Origin: Rhodospirillales bacterium
Lineage (GTDB): Bacteria > Pseudomonadota > Alphaproteobacteria > Acetobacterales > Acetobacteraceae
Direction: 5' to 3'
NCBI GenBank assembly: GCA_025352915.1
Contig: JANXSA010000724.1
Span: forward strand, 1 to 7,258
DNA: 7,258 nucleotides
Both the position numbers and the translations under genes were made by a program. The stretch's first letter is position 1, and each line of letters begins with the position of its first letter. Below are positions 1-6,020 of this stretch, in pieces. The notes under the pieces were generated by a model, which saw nothing but the letters and a program-made list of their open reading frames with translations, was not told where the DNA came from and did not search any database.

Positions 1-1
1 C

Positions 2-166
2 AACCTGACCCGCCAGCCGGCGATCTCGGTGCCGATGGGTTTCGCCGCCAACGGCCTGCCGCGCTCGGTCCAGCTCGCCGCCGGGCTGTATCGCGTTGAC
101 CTGGTGCTGCGCGCGGCGCGGGCGATCGAGATGGCACAGCCGTTTCCGATGCCGGATTTGGGATAG
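2..166 (+). CDS. Amidase-signature family protein, C-terminal fragment
   Basis: Only the last 54 codons lie in the window; the frame is open from base 2 and stops at TAG 164-166. The translation begins NLTRQPAISVPMGF and continues with NGLPRSVQLAA and VLRAARAIE. This is the usual tail of amidase-signature enzymes (GatA-like amidases, which hydrolyse or transfer amides with a Ser-Ser-Lys triad): N-x-T-x-x-P-A-I-S-V-P, then G-L-P-x-x-x-Q, then a short helix. The catalytic residues lie upstream, outside the window, so substrate and subfamily cannot be told. Many GatA proteins read PVGLQ where this one has PRSVQ, which suggests a stand-alone amidase rather than the tRNA amidotransferase subunit; that is a weak inference. 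A composite palindrome starts 12 bases after the stop and may end its transcript. Confidence 0.8.
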   Translation, partial: NLTRQPAISVPMGFAANGLPRSVQLAAGLYRVDLVLRAARAIEMAQPFPMPDLG

Positions 167-178
167 GGGAGAAAGCAT

Positions 179-267
179 GTTCTTTTTTGAAAAAAAGAAC
201 CAAAAAACTTTTATCCGCTTGTTTAATGGATGAAGTTTTTTTGCTTCTTTTTGTTCACAAAAAGAAG
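179..267. repeat. Composite extragenic palindrome, copy 1 (probable bidirectional terminator)
   Basis: Five parts can be read. Hairpin with arms GTTCTTTTTT (179-188) and AAAAAAGAAC (191-200). Left arm CAAAAAACTTTTATCC (201-216). An 11-base core (217-227). Right arm GGATGAAGTTTTTTTG (228-243), which is nearly the reverse complement of the left arm. A second hairpin with arms CTTCTTTTTGT (244-254) and ACAAAAAGAAG (257-267), a perfect 11-bp stem. The two end hairpins differ (GTTC-type left, CTTC-type right), so the element has an orientation. It lies between the convergent stops at 166 and 303, where a two-way terminator is expected. The same plan recurs at 3364-3482 (inverted) and 7223-7258 (half). 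The repeat is seen directly; the terminator role is inference. Confidence 0.85.
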
Positions 268-300
268 TCTTCCTTCAACACTTCCCGAACACCGCCCGCC

Positions 301-825
301 TCACAACCGCGCCGCCAGCTCGGCCAGCTGGTCCGTGGCGATGCCCCAGCCCTGGTGGAACCCCATCGCCTCATGCTGCGCCCGGTCCTCGCCGGTCCAA
401 TGCGCCACTTCCGCCCGATAGCGCGTGCCGCGCACCCCTTCGTCGCCGGCCTCGTCGGCAAAGGTGATGGTCGCCACCATGAACGCCTTCCCGGACGGCA
501 CCCAGGCGCGCACGAAAGCGTCGGTGAACACCAGTCGCCGGCCGCCCACCACGTCCAGATAGACACCGCGATTCGGCACCTCCTCGCCATCGGGCCCCTG
601 CATCACCACCAGGCTGGACCCGCCCACGCGCAGCTCCATCTCGGCATGTGTCACCCGCCAGGGCTTGGGACAGAACCACTGCTTCAGCAGTTCCGGCTCG
701 ATCCAACAGCGCCACAGTTTCTGCCGCGGCACCGCGATCCACCGGTCCAGGGTCAACAACGGCACCGCGCTTTCGCTCGTCATGCAGGAATTCTCGCTCA
801 TCTCGCGCCCTTCGGCCGTGGCCAT
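301..825 (-). CDS. SRPBCC (AHSA1-type) domain protein
   Basis: A single-domain protein of about 174 residues, close to the usual AHSA1/START-like length. Visible family features are R-x-I-x-x-P-R-x-x-L-W-R-x-W near the N-terminus, the run EPELLKQWFCPKPW, then GPDGEE, GVYLDV, LVFTDA, a long strand with FMVATITFAD, and a C-terminal helix with HEAMGFHQGW. These proteins form a helix-grip fold with a hydrophobic cavity; the ligand here is unknown. The frame opens further upstream to a GTG at 849 that overlaps the stop of the MFS gene (GTGA). I prefer the ATG at 825, which has GAAGG about 7 bases ahead; the ATG at 801, with GAAGGG ahead, is also possible and all three keep the whole domain. It directly follows the MFS gene and is probably translationally coupled to it. 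Confidence 0.85.
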   Translation of the reverse strand: MATAEGREMSENSCMTSESAVPLLTLDRWIAVPRQKLWRCWIEPELLKQWFCPKPWRVTHAEMELRVGGSSLVVMQGPDGEEVPNRGVYLDVVGGRRLVFTDAFVRAWVPSGKAFMVATITFADEAGDEGVRGTRYRAEVAHWTGEDRAQHEAMGFHQGWGIATDQLAELAARL

Positions 826-845
826 GTTGTCACCTTCGGGCCGGT

Positions 846-2021
846 TCACGCCATCTGAACCCGCACCGGCGCCCGGAACGTCATCGCGATCGCCAGCGCC
901 CCCAGCCCGATCGCCGCCGAGGCACCGTACAGCCAGGCATAGTCACCGCCCCAGCCATGCAGCCAGCCGCCCGCCACCGGCCCCACCGCCATGCCGAAAG
1001 TGCCCGCCATGCTGACCGCGCCAAACGCCGTGCCCATCACCGCCGGCCCGAACCAGTTGCGGATCAGCACCGCATACAGCGGCATCACCGCGCCATAGGA
1101 CAGCCCGAACAGCGCCCCCAGCGCCAGGAACTGCGCCGGCTCGCGCACCGTCACATACAGCGAAATCGCCACCGCCTGGCTCAACAGCGCCAGCAGCACC
1201 GTCGGCTTCACCCCCAGCCGGTCCGCCACCATCCCGCCGCCGATCCGCCCGAACAGCCCGGCCATCCCGGCCGCCCCCAACAGGCTGGCGGCCGACATCG
1301 GCGCGATGCCGCAATCCACCGCATAGCTCACCATGTGGAACAGCGGCCCGGAATGCGCGGCGCAACAGGCGAAATACGTCCCCGCCACCGCCAGCAACTG
1401 CGGCGAGCGCAACGCCTCCCCGGCACTCATCCCGCCGGCCACAACACCCCCCGCCGCCTCCGGCGCCGGCCGCAGCAACAGCGCCGCCGGCACGATCACC
1501 GCCCAGGCCAGCCCGCCCATCCCCATGAACGCCGCCCGCCAGCCGAATTCGCCAATCAGCCAGGTCGCCAACGGCGCCATCAACAGCGAGCCCATCCCCG
1601 TCCCCGCCGTCACCAGCGCCACCGCCAGCCCGCGATGCTTGTCGAACCAGCGCGCCGCACTGGTGGTCAGCGGCGCCATGTACGCCCCCGCCCCGGCCCC
1701 GCCGATCACCCCGAACGCGATCTGCAATTCCAAGACCGACCCCGCCCGGCTGGCCAGCATCAGCCCCAGCCCATGCACCGCGCCGCCCGCCAGCACCACC
1801 ACCCGGGTGCCATAGCGGTCGGTCAACATCCCCCAGCCGAACCCCGCCACCCCCATCGACAGGAACGCCATCATCGCCGCCCCGGCCACCGCCGTGCGCG
1901 ACCAGCCCTGGGCTGCCTCCAGCGGCGGCAGGAACACGCCGAGCGCCATCACGCTGCCCATCCCGATACAGGTGATGGCGATGCCGGCGGCGACGATCAC
2001 CCAGCCATAATGCCGTTCCAT
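846..2021 (-). CDS. MFS transporter (monocarboxylate/OxlT-like)
   Basis: About 391 residues with roughly twelve hydrophobic segments, the normal size and shape for the major facilitator superfamily in the inner membrane. The N-terminus reads MERHYGWVIVAAG, a common opening for the OxlT/MCT-like branch. Motif A of the loop between helices 2 and 3 is seen at about residues 62-74 (GWGMLTDRYGTR, with the Asp-Arg pair), and a second copy in the C-terminal half at about 258-272 (GRIGGGMVADRLGVK). The segment RWFDKHRGLAVALVTAGTGMG also fits MCT-like carriers. The substrate, perhaps a small organic anion, cannot be read. The frame is open to 2084, but the ATG at 2019-2021 has a strong GGGGGAG ribosome site about 10 bases ahead and matches the family start. 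It precedes the SRPBCC gene, almost touching it. Confidence 0.9.
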   Translation of the reverse strand: MERHYGWVIVAAGIAITCIGMGSVMALGVFLPPLEAAQGWSRTAVAGAAMMAFLSMGVAGFGWGMLTDRYGTRVVVLAGGAVHGLGLMLASRAGSVLELQIAFGVIGGAGAGAYMAPLTTSAARWFDKHRGLAVALVTAGTGMGSLLMAPLATWLIGEFGWRAAFMGMGGLAWAVIVPAALLLRPAPEAAGGVVAGGMSAGEALRSPQLLAVAGTYFACCAAHSGPLFHMVSYAVDCGIAPMSAASLLGAAGMAGLFGRIGGGMVADRLGVKPTVLLALLSQAVAISLYVTVREPAQFLALGALFGLSYGAVMPLYAVLIRNWFGPAVMGTAFGAVSMAGTFGMAVGPVAGGWLHGWGGDYAWLYGASAAIGLGALAIAMTFRAPVRVQMA

Positions 2022-2219
2022 CAACGCTTCTCCCCCAACAGCAATTCGACATAGCGCCGCGTTCATCTTGCCTATGTATCCCAAGGCAGCAAGTTGAACA
2101 GGGAGCCGGGGAGGTGGCGGGGAGGAATCGCTCTCTGCCTCTAGAAGAAAATCTCACCAAACGCCCCGATTCCGCCATATGCGACAGCCCTAGGCGCGGG
2201 CATCATCCATGCGTCAAAC

Positions 2220-2237
2220 ATACCGACTGGTTAGTAT
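2220..2237. promoter_or_regulatory. Candidate TetR-family operator
   Basis: ATACCGACTGGTTAGTAT is an imperfect dyad: 6 of 9 positions in each half match when the halves are compared as reverse complements. The half-site ACCGAC/GTTAGT with a central CTGG resembles operators bound by AcrR/TetR-type repressors in proteobacteria, which commonly look like ACCGACNNGTCGGT; that comparison is from general knowledge. It lies about 200 bases from each flanking start codon, so either direction could be the target. No TetR gene is present in the window. Confidence 0.35.
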
Positions 2238-2259
2238 AGTGTCCGATCGCACCGCCGCC

Positions 2260-2287
2260 AGGGCAAGTGCGTGAGCACGCAAGCCCT
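2260..2287. other. Two-part stem-loop in the intergenic region
   Basis: An outer stem AGGGC (2260-2264) with GCCCT (2283-2287) encloses an inner stem TGCGTG (2268-2273) with CACGCA (2276-2281), separated by a 3-by-1 internal loop. All eleven pairs are Watson-Crick. No T-run follows on either strand, so an intrinsic terminator is unlikely. It could be an operator dyad or part of a transcript leader. Confidence 0.4.
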
Positions 2288-2432
2288 CGCGTGACGGCCC
2301 CCCAGGCCAACGCAAAATATATTCCAAATGCCCATATCAAATCGCACCCCTGCCCTCTATATTAAGCAGATCGGCCGAAATCATCCGGCCCGGCGCGGGT
2401 AATTCTTCCCGAGGCTTTTAGGGCGCAATACA

Positions 2433-2786
2433 ATGAAACTTCCTGTGTGGACCTCGACCGCCATATGGAGCGGCCTGGGTGGCGCGGCCGCTATGACCAT
2501 CCTCGGCTTCTCCACCCTGGGCTGGAGCACCGGCGGCTCGGCCAACCGCATGGCCGGCGAGCGCGCCAGCACCGCCGTCGTCTCCGCCCTGGTGCCGTTC
2601 TGCGTCGCCAAGGCCAAGGGCGACCCCGATGCCACCCGCATTACCAAGTTGCGGGCGGAGACCTCGTCCTATTCCCGCAGCGACCTGGTGCGCAGCAACG
2701 GCTGGGCCACCCTGCCCGGCATGAGCGCGCCCGACTACACCCTGTCCACCAGCTGCGCCGAAAACCTCACCACGGCCGGGAGCTGA
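2433..2786 (+). CDS. Small membrane-anchored hypothetical protein
   Basis: 117 residues. Residues about 5-30 form one hydrophobic segment after MKLPVWTSTAIW, which could be a signal anchor or an uncleaved signal peptide; the remainder is a hydrophilic domain probably outside the cytoplasmic membrane. The pattern GGSANRMA...ASTAVVSALVPFCVAKAK, then SYSRSDLVRSNGWATLPG and a late TSCAENL, with Cys57 and Cys108 as possible disulfide partners, matches a short uncharacterised protein I recall from many alphaproteobacteria. I cannot give it a function. AGGG sits about 10 bases before the ATG. Its stop is 5 bases before the next gene, so it is the first gene of a three-gene unit. Confidence 0.8.
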   Translation: MKLPVWTSTAIWSGLGGAAAMTILGFSTLGWSTGGSANRMAGERASTAVVSALVPFCVAKAKGDPDATRITKLRAETSSYSRSDLVRSNGWATLPGMSAPDYTLSTSCAENLTTAGS

Positions 2787-2791
2787 TCCAA

Positions 2792-3109
2792 ATGTATGTC
2801 GCAAGGCCGGAACTCGGCACCAAGCGGCTTTGCGCGTCCTGCGCCGTGCGCTTCTACGACCTCGGCCGCATCCCCGCGCGCTGCCCGACCTGCCTCGCCG
2901 ACCAGCCGCCGCCGCGCGTCCGCACCGCGCCCATCCCGCGCGGCGCCGGCATGCGCTGGCCCACCCGCACCGCCGCGGTCGCCGTGGTTGACCCGGCAGA
3001 AGCCGCCGACGACGACGCCGTGCCCCTGCTCGACGCCGCCGATCCCGAAGACGATAACGATGACGACGAAGACACCGCCGAAATCGTGGTCCCCGACGAG
3101 GAAACCTGA
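2792..3109 (+). CDS. FYDLN_acid / TIGR02300-type acidic zinc-ribbon-like protein
   Basis: 105 residues from the ATG at 2792, which has GGGAG about 10 bases ahead and starts just before the conserved RPELGTKR block. Two CxxC pairs (Cys14/Cys17 and Cys31/Cys34) bracket the motif FYDLG at 21-25 and are well placed to bind one zinc ion. The C-terminal part is very acidic, with long Asp/Glu runs (DDDA, EDDNDDDED) ending EIVVPDEET. This agrees with the FYDLN_acid family (TIGR02300), a conserved alphaproteobacterial protein of unknown function. The signature usually reads FYDLN, so the Asn-to-Gly change is a deviation, and the Arg/Pro-rich middle (about 38-60) is also less typical. Possibly a diverged paralogue. 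The frame extends upstream to 2447, but that part overlaps the preceding gene out of frame and is not credible. Confidence 0.8.
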   Translation: MYVARPELGTKRLCASCAVRFYDLGRIPARCPTCLADQPPPRVRTAPIPRGAGMRWPTRTAAVAVVDPAEAADDDAVPLLDAADPEDDNDDDEDTAEIVVPDEET

Positions 3110-3124
3110 GCCGCCGATCGCCTG

Positions 3125-3358
3125 ATGACCCACTACGTCCTGGTCCGCCACAGCGCCTACACCACCGCCGCCGATCCAGCCTACGAAGACGCGCTGGAAC
3201 CGGCGCCGGTGAGTGACGCCCAGATCTACCGCGTCCGCGCCGCCGGCGGCACGCTCTACCCGTCCCGCGCCGAGGCCGAGGCCGCCATTCCCGGCGCAAC
3301 AGGTTATTTTGCCAATCTGCGCATTGGCGGCGCGGAGTTGTTCGTCGGAGCGGCGTGA
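3125..3358 (+). CDS. Small hypothetical protein, third gene of the unit
   Basis: 77 residues, beginning MTHYVLVRHSAYTTAADPAYEDALEPAPVS and ending GGAELFVGAA. No signal peptide, membrane segment or known motif. The amino-acid make-up is normal (balanced charges, a helical segment AQIYRVRAAGG, then SRAEAEAAIPGA), and codon third positions are mostly G or C, so I take it as a real gene rather than a chance frame. The ribosome site is weak; the gene lies 15 bases after the preceding stop and may depend on translational coupling. Its stop is 5 bases before a composite palindrome that probably ends the transcript. Function unknown. Confidence 0.65.
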   Translation: MTHYVLVRHSAYTTAADPAYEDALEPAPVSDAQIYRVRAAGGTLYPSRAEAEAAIPGATGYFANLRIGGAELFVGAA

Positions 3359-3363
3359 AGAAT

Positions 3364-3482
3364 CTTCTTTTTCTGAAGAAAAAGAAGCAAAAAGACTTTT
3401 ATCCATTGGCGCCCGTCTCTCCCGTCGCGGCACGGGCGCCAAGCGGATAAAAGTTTTTTGGTTCTTTTTTTCAAAAAAGAAC
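3364..3482. repeat. Composite extragenic palindrome, copy 2 (inverted, with GC-rich core hairpin)
   Basis: Same plan as the copy at 179-267 but in the other orientation. CTTC-type hairpin: CTTCTTTTTCT (3364-3374) with AGAAAAAGAAG (3377-3387). Left arm CAAAAAGACTTTTATCC (3388-3404). Core 3405-3444. Right arm GGATAAAAGTTTTTTG (3445-3460). GTTC-type hairpin: GTTCTTTTTT (3461-3470) with AAAAAAGAAC (3473-3482). The core carries an extra perfect 11-bp hairpin, TTGGCGCCCGT (3406-3416) with ACGGGCGCCAA (3432-3442), absent from copy 1. It starts 5 bases after the stop of the small gene and ends 57 bases before the peptidase ATG, so it could end the first transcript and, if the peptidase promoter lies upstream of it, also form part of that gene's leader. 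Confidence 0.85.
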
Positions 3483-3539
3483 GCCTTTCCTACCCCTGCC
3501 AGCAATGCAAAACTCCCGCACCAGCAGGGAGCCCGCACC

Positions 3540-4721
3540 ATGTCCACCGAACCCCAGATCACCGCCTGGCTCGCCACCCAGCACCAGGCCATGGTCGACC
3601 TGTTGCGTCAGACCGTGGACATCGACAGCGGCAGCTACAACAAGCCCGGCATCGATGCCGTCGGTGCCGCCATCGAGGCCTACCTGGCCACCCAGGACAT
3701 CCCCACCGAGCGCGTCAAACAGTCCAAGCACGGCGACTGCATCCGCGCCATGGTCGGCGCCGAACCCGTCTCCACCAGCCCCACCAACGCGCCGACCAAC
3801 ATCGTCCTGATGGGCCACCGCGACACCGTCTTCCCCGACGGCGAAACCCAGCGCCGCCCCTTCACCATCAAGGACGGCATCGCCTACGGCCCGGGCGTGG
3901 CCGACATGAAGGCCGGCTTGGTGATGAACGCCTTCGTGCTCGCCGCGTTTCGAAAATTCGGCGGCGCCCCTTCCCCGCTGGTCGGCCTGTTCACCGGCGA
4001 CGAGGAAATCGGCTCCCCCGAAGGCCGCCCGGTGATCGAGGCCGAGGCGCGACGCGCTCGCGTGGTGTTCAATTCCGAACCCGGCCGCGTCTCCGGCAAC
4101 GTCGTCACCGGCCGCAAGGGCGGCGTGTTCTCAGCCTTCCGCATCACCGGCAAGGCCGCCCATTCCGGCGGCAATTTCTCCGAGGGCATCAGCGCCATCG
4201 AGGAACTCGCGCGCAAGATTCAGGCGATCCACGCCCTGACCGACCTCGCCCGCGGCATCACCCTGAACGTCGGCCTGGTCTCCGGCGGCCAGTCGGTCAA
4301 CACCGTCGCCCCCTGGGCCGAGGGGCAAATCGACCTGCGCTACATCCACCCGGCCGACCGCGACGAGGTCATGGCCAAGATCCAGGACATCATGGCCCGC
4401 AGCTTCGTGCCCGGCACCAAGGCCGAGATGACCATCCGCGGCGAATTCCTGCCGCTCAACCAGACCCCCACGGCCAAGAAGCTGTTCGACCTCTATGTCA
4501 CCTCCGCCGCCGATACCGGCTTCAAAACCGACGGCGAGTTCACCGGCGGCTGTGCCGATAGCGGCTTCACCGCCGCCATGGGTGCGCCCACCATCTGCGC
4601 CGTCGGCCCGGTCGGCGGCCGCGCCCACTCGCCCGACGAATTCCTCCACCTCGACAGCCTGGTCCCGCGCGCCCAGGCGGTGGCGCGCGCCATCCTGCGG
4701 CTGGAAGCGGCGGGGCTGTAG
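3540..4721 (+). CDS. M20-family zinc carboxypeptidase (glutamate carboxypeptidase/CPG2-like)
   Basis: 393 residues from the ATG at 3540, which has AGGGAG about 8 bases ahead; the frame is open further upstream only through the repeat. All M20 catalytic elements are visible. H93-R-D95 (MGHRDTVFPDGE) gives the first zinc ligand and its supporting Asp; D122 (GPGVADMKAG) the bridging ligand; E155 (GDEEIGSPEG) the general base; E156 a ligand; E180 (NSEPGR) a ligand; H363 (GGRAHSPDE) the last ligand. Residues about 190-300 form the dimerisation lid, with GKAAHSGG. The order and spacing match Pseudomonas CPG2, which removes C-terminal glutamate from folates and peptides. No signal peptide is seen, so it should be cytoplasmic. 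Other M20 hydrolases share this frame, so the exact substrate is uncertain. Confidence 0.92.
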   Translation: MSTEPQITAWLATQHQAMVDLLRQTVDIDSGSYNKPGIDAVGAAIEAYLATQDIPTERVKQSKHGDCIRAMVGAEPVSTSPTNAPTNIVLMGHRDTVFPDGETQRRPFTIKDGIAYGPGVADMKAGLVMNAFVLAAFRKFGGAPSPLVGLFTGDEEIGSPEGRPVIEAEARRARVVFNSEPGRVSGNVVTGRKGGVFSAFRITGKAAHSGGNFSEGISAIEELARKIQAIHALTDLARGITLNVGLVSGGQSVNTVAPWAEGQIDLRYIHPADRDEVMAKIQDIMARSFVPGTKAEMTIRGEFLPLNQTPTAKKLFDLYVTSAADTGFKTDGEFTGGCADSGFTAAMGAPTICAVGPVGGRAHSPDEFLHLDSLVPRAQAVARAILRLEAAGL

Positions 4722-4765
4722 GCTGGCAAGCGCCGGCGTCCCTATTATTTTCAAAAGGATAAGGT

Positions 4766-4806
4766 CCAGGGGCTTGGCCCCTGGCGGGTCAAGGGCAGGG
4801 CCCTTG
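4766..4806. repeat. Twin GC-rich hairpins between convergent genes
   Basis: Two perfect hairpins in tandem. CCAGGGGC (4766-4773) pairs with GCCCCTGG (4777-4784) over the loop TTG. CAAGGGC (4790-4796) pairs with GCCCTTG (4800-4806) over the loop AGG. Each is preceded by GGTC, so the two read as diverged copies of one unit of about 23 bases. Similar GGTCCAGGGGC...GCCCCTGG units are dispersed between genes in Acetobacteraceae, by my recollection. The pair sits between the stops of the peptidase (4721) and fic (4823), as a bidirectional terminator would. On the minus-strand side a T-rich stretch (CCTTTTGAAAAT) follows; on the plus side no clear T-run does. Confidence 0.8.
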
Positions 4807-4822
4807 CCTTTCCTGTTCCGCC

Positions 4823-5971
4823 TTACGCCCGCACAAGTGCCAGCAGCGGCTCGAAGGCATAGAGCGCCGGGCGCCGGCCGGCCGCCGGAACAATGCTGCG
4901 CAACAAGCCGGCATCGGATAGATGTTTGATGAATTTATGCGCGGTCGCCGCCGGTATTCCCGATTTGCCGGTAAAGGTATTGTTACGAAACACCGGCCGC
5001 GTGAACAAAAAATCCAATGCCGCGATCGCCCATTTTGAAGACAATGTATTTACAAACAGTCCTTTCATTTCTTCATACAAGGCCCTGATCTGCTCGGCCT
5101 TGTCGAGATTGAGCCTGGCCTGGGCCTCCAGGGCGACCAGAAAGAACTCGATCCACGCCACCCATGCATCCGCGGCCGATACCTCGCGCAAGCGGTTGAT
5201 GTATTTGTCCTTGTGCGCCTCGAAATAGTCGCTGATGTAGAAATACGGCTCGGCGATCGCGCCGGCTTTCCACAGCATGAGCGGTATGATCATGCGGCCG
5301 ATGCGGCCATTGCCATCCTTGAACGGATGCAAAGCTTCGAATTCCAGATGCGCCAGCGCCGTCCTGATGAGGATTTCCGTCTCGTCGTTGTTGATGAAGG
5401 CGAGCCATCGCTCCATGCCGTCGCCCAGCAATTCGGGACTCACGGGAACAAACAGAATCGTCTTCCTGAGCCGGTCCGCCAGATAGTTCTGCTCGGTCTT
5501 GAACTCGCCGGGCGACAGATGGGCGCCGCGCCCGAATCCCAGCAGAATCCGATGCGAAGACCGGATGAGCCGGTTCGATATCGGCTGCCCGTCCTTGATG
5601 CTCTCCTGCGCCATTTTCATGGCACGACTATAGAGCAGGACTTCCACCGCCTCGGTGCGCGCGCGGCCCTGTGCGGCGGCTTCGCCCTCTTCCTCCTGCT
5701 CCGCTTCCAACCGCAGCACCTCGTCCAGCGTGCTGACTGTGCCTTCCATCCGCGACGAGATGACCGCCTCCTGGCTGCGCAGCGGCGCCAACAGGATATT
5801 GCTGTTGTGCATGCCCTTGAGCATCTGGTCGTATCGCGCCAGCGCTGCCGACGCCTGTGCCAAGGGCTTGATCAGGCTGCTGTAATTCTCGATTTTCGGC
5901 GGAAACTTGCCTGCGTGGTAGTGGACCGCGCCGCTCAGGTCAAAGCCGGCTGGCGAGCGAATCGCGTTCAT
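4823..5971 (-). CDS. Fic-domain AMP-transferase (class II, self-inhibited) with C-terminal winged helix
   Basis: 382 residues from the ATG at 5971; a TTG at 6004 would add 11 residues but has no better ribosome site. The N-terminal Fic_N domain carries the inhibitory motif S72-S-R-M-E76-G77, the [S/T]xxxE[G/N] signature of self-inhibited (class II) Fic proteins. The Fic core has a flap region (SPGEFKTEQNYL, then KTILFVPV) and the complete catalytic motif HPFKDGNGRIGR (215-226), with the catalytic His and the phosphate-binding GNGR. From about residue 300 on, a helical linker leads to a winged-helix-like domain (IPAATAHKFIKHLSDAGLL). Family members move AMP from ATP to a protein hydroxyl; the target here is unknown. 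Its G+C is lower than its neighbours (30 of 60 bases at 4981-5040 and 25 of 60 at 5041-5100, against 48 of 60 at 6601-6660 in the kinase gene), which suggests horizontal acquisition. No antitoxin partner is adjacent. Confidence 0.93.
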   Translation of the reverse strand: MNAIRSPAGFDLSGAVHYHAGKFPPKIENYSSLIKPLAQASAALARYDQMLKGMHNSNILLAPLRSQEAVISSRMEGTVSTLDEVLRLEAEQEEEGEAAAQGRARTEAVEVLLYSRAMKMAQESIKDGQPISNRLIRSSHRILLGFGRGAHLSPGEFKTEQNYLADRLRKTILFVPVSPELLGDGMERWLAFINNDETEILIRTALAHLEFEALHPFKDGNGRIGRMIIPLMLWKAGAIAEPYFYISDYFEAHKDKYINRLREVSAADAWVAWIEFFLVALEAQARLNLDKAEQIRALYEEMKGLFVNTLSSKWAIAALDFLFTRPVFRNNTFTGKSGIPAATAHKFIKHLSDAGLLRSIVPAAGRRPALYAFEPLLALVRA

Positions 5972-6020
5972 TGAGTCTCGCTTTGATGGCTGGACGGGAG
6001 ACAAACCGGGTTGACATGCG

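Larger units (their letters stand above)
2022..2432. other. Divergent intergenic region without a gene
   Basis: This 411-base stretch separates the minus-strand MFS gene from the plus-strand small-gene operon, so it must hold promoters for both. I see no convincing ORF or RNA gene. It holds a short inverted repeat ACATAG/CTATGT (2049-2054 and 2072-2077) close to the MFS start, a TetR-like operator (2220-2237), a stem-loop (2260-2287), and two TATATT hexamers (2318-2323 and 2358-2363) that could be -10 boxes for the gene at 2433. Neither hexamer has a good TTGACA-like partner at the normal distance. The part from about 2300 to 2370 is more A/T-rich than the coding DNA around it. Confidence 0.7.

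Noticed and set aside
179..267. The repeat as the terminal inverted repeats of an insertion sequence or a CRISPR array
   Set aside because: There is no transposase, no target duplication that I can see, and no regularly spaced unique spacers; the structure is a short compound palindrome.
187..858. Plus-strand frame of 223 codons starting inside the first palindrome
   Set aside because: It starts in the repeat and runs antisense to the SRPBCC gene; the His/Pro/Arg-rich translation has no recognisable feature.
648..2054. Long plus-strand open frame of 468 codons
   Set aside because: It lies opposite the MFS gene, and its translation is almost only Arg, Pro, His, Gln and Ala with no domain, as expected from the antisense of a G+C-rich gene.
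2124..2173. Inverted repeat GGAATCG / CGATTCC with a 36-base gap
   Set aside because: Seven bases with a long gap can arise by chance in a spacer of this size, and nothing else supports a function.
943..2178. Second long minus-strand frame of 411 codons
   Set aside because: It is a shifted-frame shadow of the MFS gene, extremely Gly/Arg/Ala-rich, with no membrane segments or motifs.
3213..3539. N-terminal extension of the peptidase frame
   Set aside because: The frame is open through the small gene and the repeat, but the M20 family begins near the ATG at 3540, which has a clear ribosome site.
2735..3592. Minus-strand frame of 285 codons across three small genes and the repeat
   Set aside because: It reads through the palindromic repeat and opposite three better-supported genes; the product is Gly/Val/Arg-rich and shows no family features.
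5213..5974. Plus-strand frame of 253 codons opposite fic
   Set aside because: Antisense to a gene with complete Fic motifs; no domain or ribosome site.
6011..6016. TTGACA hexamer on the plus strand as a -35 box
   Set aside because: No acceptable -10 hexamer lies 16-18 bases downstream, and no plus-strand gene follows.
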